From Liquorilactobacillus aquaticus DSM 21051 (lineage in GTDB: Bacteria; Bacillota; Bacilli; Lactobacillales; Lactobacillaceae), in assembly GCF_001436755.1 (NCBI RefSeq), contig NZ_AYZD01000027.1:43438-107437 (forward strand): a DNA stretch of 64,000 bases, read 5' to 3'. Shown piece by piece: positions 53,771-62,238 of this stretch (position 1 is its first letter; every line of letters starts with the position of its first letter). The position numbers and the translations under genes were made by a program. The notes beneath the pieces are model-generated. The model saw only the letters and a program-made list of their open reading frames with translations, was not told the DNA's origin and did not search any database.

Positions 53771-54076
53771 AAAAACGAGACTGTCAGGGTGCACCCCTTT
53801 TTATGACAGTCTCGTGAGTTCCCCGTTGCGGCCGCGCTTCAGAAATTTCATGCCCTAACTTTCGTCAGGATGTGCTTTACATATAATGTAATTATGCAAG
53901 GAGTTATTGAACCTATGTCAACTCTACCTAACACAACAACATCTACGACAATTCTCTTACTTATACTACTTGTGATTTCTCACATTAAGATTGAGATTGC
54001 TGTTGACTTCTTGATAGAAGTCTGTTATCCGTATGTCGCATCACTGGTTAACCGGCCAACCTTAATTGATACGGTA
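53771..54076 (-). ncRNA. candidate structured RNA partner of the reverse transcriptase
   Basis: About 305 nt, from an extended -10 promoter to a perfect terminator hairpin that ends ~20 bp before the RT start. Predicted elements in transcript order: hairpin GACTTC/GAAGTC (54007-54024); TGTGA-GAAA-TCACA stem with a GNRA tetraloop (53971-53984); CCTGA/TTAGG (about 53855-53870); a GC-rich patch with GCGGCCGC (53828-53835) unlike the AT-rich surroundings; terminator stem ACGAGACTGTCA/TGACAGTCTCGT (53775-53786 with 53804-53815) followed by TTTTT. RT genes of DRT2/DRT9 type have an ncRNA in exactly this place. Confidence 0.6.
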
Positions 54077-54088
54077 CATTCATTATAG
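53915..54088 (+). CDS. small hydrophobic ORF antisense to the candidate ncRNA
   Basis: 57 codons; one strong membrane segment (TTILLLILLVISHIKIEIAV). AAGGAG lies 12 bases before the ATG (a TTG is closer), and TATAAT at 53882-53887 could be a plus-strand -10. It is fully antisense to the candidate ncRNA. It could be a real toxin-like peptide, or simply the stop-free complement of a structured RNA. Confidence 0.35.
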   Translation: MSTLPNTTTSTTILLLILLVISHIKIEIAVDFLIEVCYPYVASLVNRPTLIDTVHSL

Positions 54089-54090
54089 CA
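54082..54090 (-). promoter_or_regulatory. extended -10 promoter of the RT-linked RNA
   Basis: Minus strand TGCTATAAT: perfect -10 with the TGn extension; no good -35. Start of transcription predicted near 54076. Confidence 0.5.
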
Positions 54091-54099
54091 CTTTAATTC

Positions 54100-54529
54100 A
54101 TTATAATAAATTTTTCAAAGAACAATAAACAAGAATTAGAAATTATTATGTGATATTTTTGTTGCTTAGCCTATAACAAAATAATAGCAAAAAATCATTT
54201 GCAAAAAGCCATTCATTTTTTCGTTATTTTGAGTGTCGTTAAAAGTAATCTCTGATACCTATTTTTTGCACTTACGCTCTCGACTCTAATGATTGCAAAA
54301 AACAATGTTTGTATCATTAGATAGTGCAAATGCCGCAACAGAATCCTGCCGAATGCACAGATTGCTAGAACAATTGGAACTTCAAGATCACAAATTTATC
54401 GGATTAAAAAAATTCCAATCTTTAATCAAAAAAATGTATGCTACTTATAATATTTAATTTTTTTAAAATTTGTCCCAAATTATATATTTTTGTCCCCGAT
54501 CGTGTTAAGATAATATTGAGGTGAATACC
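54100..54529. other. divergent control region between RT unit and the IetAS-like operon
   Basis: Contains an inverted repeat TCTAATGAT/ATCATTAGA (about 54287-54324). A 48-codon plus-strand frame from 54304 has no ribosome binding site. The AAA gene promoter was not clearly identified. Confidence 0.4.
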
Positions 54530-55573
54530 ATGAAAAAGCGAGATATAATCAAACTAATTCAATATCACTATGACAAAGATGAGGCACAATTCAGAACTAC
54601 TGCAAACAATATTGCTAGGAGCTTTGATGAAAGTGGTGATCATCAGCTGGCAGAGTATATTATGACTTTTCTTTCTGATGCAAATACTTTTGTTCCACAA
54701 TCATTTTCATTTGAGAATCGGTTTGTTAATGAAGTTAAGATTGAGAATTCCGCATTACCTCTCCCAACTTTAATTGCAGATGATATCAAAGGAATCATAA
54801 ATGCGGTAAATCACAATATTGGAATTAATAAGTTCTTATTCGAAGGTAATCCAGGTACCGGAAAAACAGAATCAGCGAAGCAGGTGGCAAGATTGTTAGG
54901 ACGCTCACTATTTATGGTTGATTTTAATCAATTAATTGATAGTAAAATGGGGCAGACTGCCAAAAACATTGCGGCTGTTTTTAATGAGATTAATCGGATG
55001 CCTAATCCATCGGGTGCTGTAATATTATTTGATGAAATCGATGCTATAGCACTTGATCGAGTCAATGTGAATGATATTCGAGAAATGGGACGGGCAACTT
55101 CGAGTATTCTTAAAGCACTTGATACTGTAAGTAATGAAGTAGTGATTATCGCAACAACTAATCTATATGATAAGCTTGATCGAGCCTTTAAGAGGCGATT
55201 TGATAGTGTGATCAGTTTTGACAGGTACTCTAAAGATGATTTACTAGAAATTGCTGAAACAATGCTAAATGCATACTTAAAGCAATTCAAAGAAACAGGG
55301 AGAGATATGAAAATGTTTCGGAAGATACTGAGTACTGCGTCCAATATTCCTAACCCAGGAGAACTTAAAAACATTATTAAAGTATCACTGGCCTTTAGTG
55401 ACCCAACTAAACCATTTGATTATCTTTCTAGGGTTTACAAGGATACTCATAATGTCTTAAAAATCAAAATGTCACTGCTAAAAACTGAAGGCTTTACCAT
55501 TAGAGAAATTGGTGTATTGATGGGGTTGTCTAAAAGTCAGGTGGCCAGAGAATTGAGAGGTGCGAATAAATAA
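54530..55573 (+). CDS. AAA+ ATPase, IetA-like
   Basis: 347 residues. Walker A FEGNPGTGKTESA (~105-116), Walker B GAVILFDEIDA (~162-172), sensor 1 VIIATTN and arginine finger region DRAFKRRFD. C-terminal helix-turn-helix-like end (FTIREIGVLMGLSKSQVARELRG). The ATG at 54530 has GAGGTG 7 bp upstream. Its stop overlaps the next start (TAATG), coupling it to a subtilisin-like protease. An AAA ATPase plus S8 protease in this order is the IetAS system, known from plasmid incompatibility and as an anti-phage system. Confidence 0.85.
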   Translation: MKKRDIIKLIQYHYDKDEAQFRTTANNIARSFDESGDHQLAEYIMTFLSDANTFVPQSFSFENRFVNEVKIENSALPLPTLIADDIKGIINAVNHNIGINKFLFEGNPGTGKTESAKQVARLLGRSLFMVDFNQLIDSKMGQTAKNIAAVFNEINRMPNPSGAVILFDEIDAIALDRVNVNDIREMGRATSSILKALDTVSNEVVIIATTNLYDKLDRAFKRRFDSVISFDRYSKDDLLEIAETMLNAYLKQFKETGRDMKMFRKILSTASNIPNPGELKNIIKVSLAFSDPTKPFDYLSRVYKDTHNVLKIKMSLLKTEGFTIREIGVLMGLSKSQVARELRGANK

Positions 55574-57795
55574 TGAATAAAGTTCTAACACTTAAGGGAA
55601 AGTTTGAACAACGAAAGAATCCGAGTCAACCAGGTGCTCCTAAATTACCTGCACACAGTATTGTTAATTCAAAAAATATTCAATTGCTTATTAACGATCT
55701 TATAGAGATGCAGCAATATTGGGCAAAAAGAACATTGTTACCCAAGATGTTAATAAGTGCTTATTATGTGAAAATTGCCGCTAAGTCAAATAGAATTTGT
55801 GGTTTTTTTGAAAATAAGAGCATAAAACCCAACAATCAAATTGTCGGCATAAAATTTGGTGAGGGACCTAAACATATTATTACCTATTTTGTGTCCCCTG
55901 AAGTAGTTGCAGCAAGCATTAATAATGCCAAGGAAGCAATGAGAATATTAAATGAACAATTTTCAGGTCAAGTAACGGATGAAATTTTTAATGATAAACA
56001 TACTTTCAGTCCTATTGACTTTGACAAATACTCAATTCCTAAAACGACTTTTCAAAAATATATAGTTGATTCATATTACGTAGAAAAATTTGATGTTGAA
56101 ACTGCGAACGTTCCAGAGCAGCAAAGTGCAATTGTGACCTTGTACGATACTGGAGAATCAGTTGTTTCGTTACTTAAAAGGATGGGAATAAAGGTTTATA
56201 ATGAGCGTCTTCTAGACAACGGTACGGTGTTACTTGATAAAGATTCTGTCGCACTTCTTATGCAGCGTGCTCCATATTTAGTTTCCATGGCAACTAAAGA
56301 TATTTCTACTTTAGCGCCAAGTAGTTTTATAGCCCTGAAAAGCCAAGAAAAAGCTAAAATTCCAGCGCCTACGACAGAGCCAACAATAGGCGTAATAGAC
56401 ACTCTATTTGATGAAAATGTCTATTTCAAAGAGTGGGTTGATTACTCGCAATTGATTGACCCTAATATTGTTTTAGAGCCAGAGGACTATTTGCATGGGA
56501 CAGAGGTATCTTCGATAATTGTTGATGGCCCTAGTCTTAATCCTACTCTTGATGATGGATGTGGGAGATTTAAGGTGAAACATTTTGGAGTGGCTACTCA
56601 TCGAAAATTTAGTTCTTTTTCTGTTATCAAAGCAATTCAGGAAGCAGTTACTAGCAATCCAGAAATTCATGTCTGGAATTTATCGTTAGGATCCAAGGCA
56701 GAAGTGAATGATAATTTTATTTCCGCAGAAGGAGCAATTCTTGATAAGATTCAATATGAACATAATGTGCTATTTGTTATTGCGGGCACTAACAAGGATG
56801 AAACTGATGTCGCAAAACATATCGGAGCCCCAGCTGACTCAATAAATTCAGTTGTTGTTAATTCAGTTGGAGGAGATAAACGGCCCACGAAATATTCACG
56901 AGAGGGAATTGTGTTGTCTTTTTTTACAAAACCAGATGCAAGTTACTACGGTGGTGATCAAAATACTCCCATGCGTACAGTTAATTCAAATGGTGAGGCA
57001 TATGTAGCAGGGACATCTTTTTCTGCTCCTTGGATTGCCCGAAAGTTAGCATATATGATAGATATATTAGGCCTCAGTAGAGAAATTGCTAAGGCTTTAC
57101 TGATTGATTCTGCTATTGGATGGAATCGAGAAAGTAGTCATCATATGCTTGCCCTAAAGGGTAATGGTGTCGTACCGGTGCGAATCGAAGACATTCTGCG
57201 TAGTGATGATGATGAAATAAAGTTTGCAATAGAAGGTAGATCTGAAATGTGGGATACATACACTTACAATTTACCTGTGCCTATAGTCGCTAATAAACAA
57301 CCTTTTAATGCTAAAGCTACATTATGTTACTTTCCTAAATGTTCAAGAAATCAAGGCGTTGATTATACCAATACAGAATTAGACCTGTATTTTGGAAGAA
57401 TTAATAATAAGGGAAAAATTAGTAGTATTAACGAAAATATTCAAGTAGATGATGAACCACATTTTCTAAAGGAAGAAGAAGCTAGAAAACTGTTTAGAAA
57501 GTGGGATAATGTCAAACACATTAGTGAAATTTTAAAAACAGCTCCCCGTCCTAGAAAAGTTTACAACAATCCAATGTGGGCGATTAGTTTAAAAACGAAA
57601 GAACGCTTAAATAACAATGATGGGGAACACACTAAATTTGGAATTGTTATAACTCTTAAAGAAATGAATGGAGTCAATCGACTTCAAGATTTTATTCAAC
57701 AAGCAAGCCTAAAGGGATGGTTAGTAAATAGCATTGATGTTCAGAATCGCATCGATATTTATAATCAAGCGGAAGAAAATATAAACCTCCAATAG
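55573..57795 (+). CDS. subtilisin-like serine protease (S8), IetS-like
   Basis: 740 residues, no signal peptide, so cytoplasmic. Catalytic triad: Asp276 (TIGVIDTLFD), His308 (YLHGTEVSSII), Ser482 (VAGTSFSAPW); oxyanion Asn407 (VIAGTNKDE). A ~260-residue N-terminal region of unknown fold precedes the protease domain, and a ~200-residue C-terminal domain follows. Translationally coupled to the ATPase. Expected to act as a protease effector controlled by the ATPase during phage infection or plasmid entry; target unknown. Confidence 0.85.
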   Translation: MNKVLTLKGKFEQRKNPSQPGAPKLPAHSIVNSKNIQLLINDLIEMQQYWAKRTLLPKMLISAYYVKIAAKSNRICGFFENKSIKPNNQIVGIKFGEGPKHIITYFVSPEVVAASINNAKEAMRILNEQFSGQVTDEIFNDKHTFSPIDFDKYSIPKTTFQKYIVDSYYVEKFDVETANVPEQQSAIVTLYDTGESVVSLLKRMGIKVYNERLLDNGTVLLDKDSVALLMQRAPYLVSMATKDISTLAPSSFIALKSQEKAKIPAPTTEPTIGVIDTLFDENVYFKEWVDYSQLIDPNIVLEPEDYLHGTEVSSIIVDGPSLNPTLDDGCGRFKVKHFGVATHRKFSSFSVIKAIQEAVTSNPEIHVWNLSLGSKAEVNDNFISAEGAILDKIQYEHNVLFVIAGTNKDETDVAKHIGAPADSINSVVVNSVGGDKRPTKYSREGIVLSFFTKPDASYYGGDQNTPMRTVNSNGEAYVAGTSFSAPWIARKLAYMIDILGLSREIAKALLIDSAIGWNRESSHHMLALKGNGVVPVRIEDILRSDDDEIKFAIEGRSEMWDTYTYNLPVPIVANKQPFNAKATLCYFPKCSRNQGVDYTNTELDLYFGRINNKGKISSINENIQVDDEPHFLKEEEARKLFRKWDNVKHISEILKTAPRPRKVYNNPMWAISLKTKERLNNNDGEHTKFGIVITLKEMNGVNRLQDFIQQASLKGWLVNSIDVQNRIDIYNQAEENINLQ

Positions 57796-58323
57796 AGAAT
57801 TATGTCATTTGATAATTAACCAAGCTCTCTTATTCGAATACTTGACATCCACATTTTTAGACTTTGTATCATACTAACAAGAATATGAGAAACAACTCAA
57901 AATGGTGGAGTACGCTTATTCTTCAAAAGAAGGATAATGAAAGCCCATCATTAGTTATGATTTTACACAAAAAGCGGAAATGAGAAAAATAGTCAAGTCG
58001 AAGAACACACAGTATTCCAAACATAATTAGATCAATATCTAAAACTAACATCGGTCATCGATAAGTTAGATAGTAGGACCTATGAAGCTCAATTTCTCTC
58101 CTATGTTTAGTCAAGCCTTATACTATAATGTACTTTTGAGTATGTTAAAATCGTGATTAAAAATATTAGAGCGGACCTGCTAAAGTCAAGTTATAAGGCA
58201 TAAAACTTATTGATTCTTAAGTTTGAATCGATTAACTTTCCCATGCTAAAAACATTTGATTATCTTATTCATGAAAATTATCCCTGTCACTTTCAGACCT
58301 ATATATTCTACCATGATTCAAAA
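57796..58323. other. degraded sequence downstream of the IetAS-like operon
   Basis: Only short broken frames (for example 57905-58010 on the plus strand, with stops). No terminator for the protease gene identified, no recognisable gene. Confidence 0.4.
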
Positions 58324-58355
58324 GGCTCTGTAAAACCGTTTTGGTTTTACAGAGC
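58324..58355 (-). terminator. hairpin of gpmA-type unit C
   Basis: CTCTGTAAAACC (58326-58337) with GGTTTTACAGAG, perfect; short T tract on the minus strand. 20 bp past the gpmA-like stop. Confidence 0.7.
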
Positions 58356-58375
58356 TACTTTTAGTGTGTTTATTA

Positions 58376-58563
58376 TTAAATTTTTTCTTTACTCACAATG
58401 CTCGACTTCTCATCCAAATTACAGGTCAATTAATTGACCTTTTCCCATTCCAATACCTATGATACCTACAATGTATTTTGTGAGAGCCAGTAATGAATTG
58501 CTGTACATTGTAATGATTATTTTTTGTCTTCAAATAACTTAGAAGCAATTTTCTTACAAAAAA
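58376..58563 (-). pseudogene. gpmA 3'-end fragment (copy C, heavily decayed)
   Basis: Minus strand, with stops and indels: IASKLFEDKK (for [10 protein letters not shown]), NSLLALTKYIVGI (for [13 protein letters not shown]), GKGQLID, then VSKEKI-stop (for VVKKEKL-stop). Alignable to the whole of copy B. Confidence 0.75.
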
Positions 58564-58741
58564 TCGTTCAAATTAAGCTTGCTAAACTTTCTATATCAAA
58601 TTTTTTAAACATACTGAAAAAGCATTAGTTATCAATTCGGGACAAATTGTCTAATTAAAGCATTTATTCAGTGATGTTCATTGTAATTTTTTAGCAAATT
58701 ACGTAAATTTAACTAAGACAATAATTTTTAGATACCCCTCC
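58564..58741. other. spacer, nothing recognised
   Basis: AT-rich tail between gpmA copy C and the methylase stop codon. Confidence 0.3.
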
Positions 58742-61540
58742 CTATGCTTCTCTACTCATAATTTTTAAATTTTTTGAATAATCATGTATAGTTTTTTTGA
58801 GATTCATGTAAGCTTTTTTGTAATTATCAACCCACTCTGTATCATCCATAATCTGAGTTATCACACGATATTGTTGGTTAAAGCCAGCATCATATCTCTC
58901 TAGTGACCATTTAGGATGGCTCTTTATAGCTAATTGCCTGTACTTCCATGTTTTATTAAAAAGAGTATTCATCTCCATTAGCATTTGTTTTGCTTCAGGA
59001 GAAAAAATAGATTCATTTAAAAAATCAACATATATTTCTTGGGACTTATTAACATTTGTTTGCAATGAAAGCTCCATACCCATTTTTCTCAATAATTTTG
59101 CTATAGGAGTATCCTCTGCTGACATTGCCCTTCTATATTCTTTAGAAAATGCTGCCCTTAAACCATCCGACACAGTGACCTGTCCATACAATTTTTCCAT
59201 AATATCGTTTGGATAATAAAACCATCCATTTGCAATCTCTGGATAATTAGCTGAAATCGAATTTACTCCAAGCGAAGACTGATAGCTTGCTCTGTACTGA
59301 GAAAGTGACATGACCAAGCAATCACCAATAAATTGAGCATCATTTAGTACTTTCTCACTTATATCGTCATCCATATAAAAAGCATCCTTACCATTGAACC
59401 ACTTGTAATCAGCACATCGCCTTATCGCAAAACTGATCACACTTCGAATTAAATTTTTCTTGTTAATGTTTATACCATGACCTGATTTGAAATAACTGGA
59501 AAATATAGACACTGCGGTATCCGAGTGTTCAACATCATTACCGATGAAATACATATATCCGAAAGAATTTGAATAGTATGCCCCCACTTGTAACCCTTCA
59601 CAAGCATTAATAGCTGAAGTTAAAGCCGTATAACTTCTAGCTTCTAATTTATCTCCCATACTTTCTTCCGTCTGGACTTCTTTAATCCAGTTGGATAAGG
59701 AATTCTTTTCGCTAACAGTCCTAACCTCCTTAGTTCCAATAGTGCTAATAGAATTATCCTCAAAATTACAAATTTGTAAGTCTTCACTAGCGTGAAAGAT
59801 ATCCTCATTCGAATACAAACTAAACGTAACTCCCCAGTCCGTGCTAACATCACTAAATTCTCCAGCACTAAAAAGAAATCCCGTAATCGGATGTAATGTC
59901 CTTAAGAAGCGTTTGTAAAATTTCCCAAAGTAGTCCCCACCAACTCTAAATTGATATGGTGAAAATGCTGCTAAAATTACATTTGAAAGATTAAATGTAT
60001 CGATTGTTTCTATAATTCTATAGAAAAATTGAGCATATAGTTGTTGCGTTGCACGCCCCATTGACTTCTCTAGCATTAATGATCTAATCTCAGTTTTTGA
60101 CATATTTCGTTTTTCTTTAGCTTTTTCTGATGAAAAGGCTCTACTATTTGCAGTTCCGAATGGCGGATTTATGTAAATAACTAACGGTTGATCATCAATT
60201 AATGCCATGAAAAGTTTTTCCGGAATTTTAAAGCACTTACTATAATTGATAATTTCATCTCTATCCAAGGACTTTATGTTCATATTTTTAAATATTCTTA
60301 ATGCCTCGACATCATCATTTAAAAAATCATATTGGAATGCCTGATTTGTTTCTGGATATAAATTATACTGTTTTGATAAATCTAACTCACTTTGGTGAAT
60401 TGTAGAGCTGTATAAATGTTCAAAATAATAATCCCGAGTTAAATTTTTAGCTCCAGCCGCACAATCCCACACAACACAATCTTTTTTCCAGTCGTGTATA
60501 AGTCCCTTTGTTTTAGTAATCCATTTATTGTTTAGTCTCTCATCTAATACTTCCACTGCTTTATTAGCCCAGATTGTTGGAGTCCAATAATCACCCTTTC
60601 TTCTTCGAGCAATATCTTCAATTAGTCGATCTGAAATAGAAATTAATTGATCCTGTTCTTGAATACTCAAATTGCGATTAAAATGCTTAAAAAAAGCATT
60701 CATGTCCGAACCGTTAATTGATATTTTTTTATCCCCAGGTAAATGAAGTTTATTCGGATCACTCGGTAATTGATAATATTCGTCAGGATTTCTACCCAAT
60801 AGCAGTTGTTGAAATATATTAACCATGTCAACTGGCAACACTTTATCTGACTCTTTTAAACTTTTAAATGTTATCCGGACAAAGTCATCAAAAAGAACAG
60901 CTAGATTACTTTCAGAAACATTTACTTTAAATTCTTCACCTGTTTTAGGATCAAAATTTGCAAGACTGTTCACTTCGTCAAAAAGGTTTTGAATTGTTGT
61001 AAATCGTTGCTGAATACCATTTCTTCCCGCATTTAAATCATATACAAAAACTGAAAGATTACTATCTTCTACAAGGGCACCCATCATAGCTGGATTTTTT
61101 TGATATGCTTGACTGGGTGCAATAGACCAGTCAATAGTTTTATCTTGTAAATACTTGTAAAAATTTGGAGCAAACAACACAATGGCCTGATTTTCATCAG
61201 CTCCAATAATTACATTGGGTAATTGTATACCCTTCTCTTCAAATTGTTTCATATAATAAATGCACTGAATTGTGATACGTGCTCTATCATATGCTTCTTG
61301 AAGGTTAGTTCCGTCTTTAAACTCTAACAAGATTCTCAAAGCAAACACAATTCTGTTTTCTATAATAAGTCCATCAACATTTAATGGTGAACTTATGCTT
61401 CCCATTCCATCTTGATTGTGGTCAACAAAATATTTTTTAAAAATATCCCTCCATGCACTTTCGACATCTTTTTCATTACTTTTATTTTTTAAATTTTGAT
61501 ACAAGCTTTTAACATCGGTCTGTGTTAATCTTTTCACCAT
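58742..61540 (-). CDS. single-chain type IIG-like restriction-modification enzyme (N6-adenine methylase with N-terminal nuclease-like domain)
   Basis: 932 residues. N-terminal PD-(D/E)xK-like features: Asp56 in NVDGLIIE and Glu73-x-Lys75 in LLEFK, followed by the RARITIQCIYYMKQFEEKG helix. Methylase: RRKGDYWTP (~314-321), SAM motif VVWDCAAGAKNLT (357-368; DCAAG for DPAxG), catalytic YINPPFG (NPPF, 458-461). A C-terminal ~350 residues could hold target recognition. No separate R or S gene is adjacent. Eco57I-like type IIG is the best fit; an orphan methylase or a BREX PglX relative is less likely (too short, no partners). Confidence 0.8.
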   Translation of the reverse strand: MVKRLTQTDVKSLYQNLKNKSNEKDVESAWRDIFKKYFVDHNQDGMGSISSPLNVDGLIIENRIVFALRILLEFKDGTNLQEAYDRARITIQCIYYMKQFEEKGIQLPNVIIGADENQAIVLFAPNFYKYLQDKTIDWSIAPSQAYQKNPAMMGALVEDSNLSVFVYDLNAGRNGIQQRFTTIQNLFDEVNSLANFDPKTGEEFKVNVSESNLAVLFDDFVRITFKSLKESDKVLPVDMVNIFQQLLLGRNPDEYYQLPSDPNKLHLPGDKKISINGSDMNAFFKHFNRNLSIQEQDQLISISDRLIEDIARRRKGDYWTPTIWANKAVEVLDERLNNKWITKTKGLIHDWKKDCVVWDCAAGAKNLTRDYYFEHLYSSTIHQSELDLSKQYNLYPETNQAFQYDFLNDDVEALRIFKNMNIKSLDRDEIINYSKCFKIPEKLFMALIDDQPLVIYINPPFGTANSRAFSSEKAKEKRNMSKTEIRSLMLEKSMGRATQQLYAQFFYRIIETIDTFNLSNVILAAFSPYQFRVGGDYFGKFYKRFLRTLHPITGFLFSAGEFSDVSTDWGVTFSLYSNEDIFHASEDLQICNFEDNSISTIGTKEVRTVSEKNSLSNWIKEVQTEESMGDKLEARSYTALTSAINACEGLQVGAYYSNSFGYMYFIGNDVEHSDTAVSIFSSYFKSGHGININKKNLIRSVISFAIRRCADYKWFNGKDAFYMDDDISEKVLNDAQFIGDCLVMSLSQYRASYQSSLGVNSISANYPEIANGWFYYPNDIMEKLYGQVTVSDGLRAAFSKEYRRAMSAEDTPIAKLLRKMGMELSLQTNVNKSQEIYVDFLNESIFSPEAKQMLMEMNTLFNKTWKYRQLAIKSHPKWSLERYDAGFNQQYRVITQIMDDTEWVDNYKKAYMNLKKTIHDYSKNLKIMSREA

Positions 61541-61732
61541 AAAATATTCTCCTTAAATTAATCAAAGTGCATTCTATATGTAAAAATCAATAAAGTATAT
61601 ATATACATTTGTGACTATCAATTTTCTGTTCCTATGTCATTGTACACGATATATATTCTTGTATAAACTTCAGAAATATTTTTTTAAATAGTTCAAAGAC
61701 CATTGACTGGCTTGTACCATTATTTACGCTAT
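61541..61732. other. methylase upstream region
   Basis: AT-rich; no clear promoter chosen. Confidence 0.3.
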
Positions 61733-62000
61733 TCAGCAATTGTCTTTAATATTCCTTTCCGCCTCGGCATCCAATTGCTTGAGTAATAGACCAATTTTAT
61801 ATTTCTGTATGGATTATACCCACCCAAATATTTTAATACATACATAACCGAAATATTCTTACTAATCATTAAACTGGCCAACTTGTGTCTTAGTATGTAT
61901 GCTAAATTTCGATAATAGCTATTCTTTGCAACTAATAATAAGCTACACTGAAGTTTTTAGAGTTTGGCAGCAACACCCCGTACTTATTTTAACAAAAAAA
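61733..62000 (-). pseudogene. tyrosine integrase remnant 2
   Basis: Frameshifted and stop-containing on the minus strand: QTLKTS, SKFSIHT, LRHKLASLMISKNISVMYV, KYLGG, then QKYKIGLLLKQLDAEAERNI before TGA at 61733. Matches the C-terminal catalytic part of integrases (compare 62239-63372) and shares LKTS with remnant 1. The catalytic tyrosine (QKYY) is altered to QKYK. Confidence 0.75.
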
Positions 62001-62238
62001 TACTCTAAAAAGAATTTGCCGATGATATGTACCCAGCATTTCTGAATACTCAAAATTGTGGCTTGTCTTAATTTCATTTATACTCTGGCGTTGACTCAAA
62101 GTATCTTACAAGGAACAGATATATTCATAATTTAAGAGCAAACTATTCCATGCAAAGTAGTAATTACATTAATACCTTAAAACAAATTATTTTTTTGTAC
62201 ACTTAAAACAAATAAAAAAAACAAGGTCTCCCCTGTTT
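62001..62238. other. spacer between integrase remnant and intact integrase
   Basis: No recognised gene; candidate location of an attachment site, none identified. Confidence 0.3.

Noticed and set aside
54304..54453. 48-codon plus-strand frame ending in KKMYATYNI
   Set aside because: No ribosome binding site; starts inside an inverted repeat; no family recognised.
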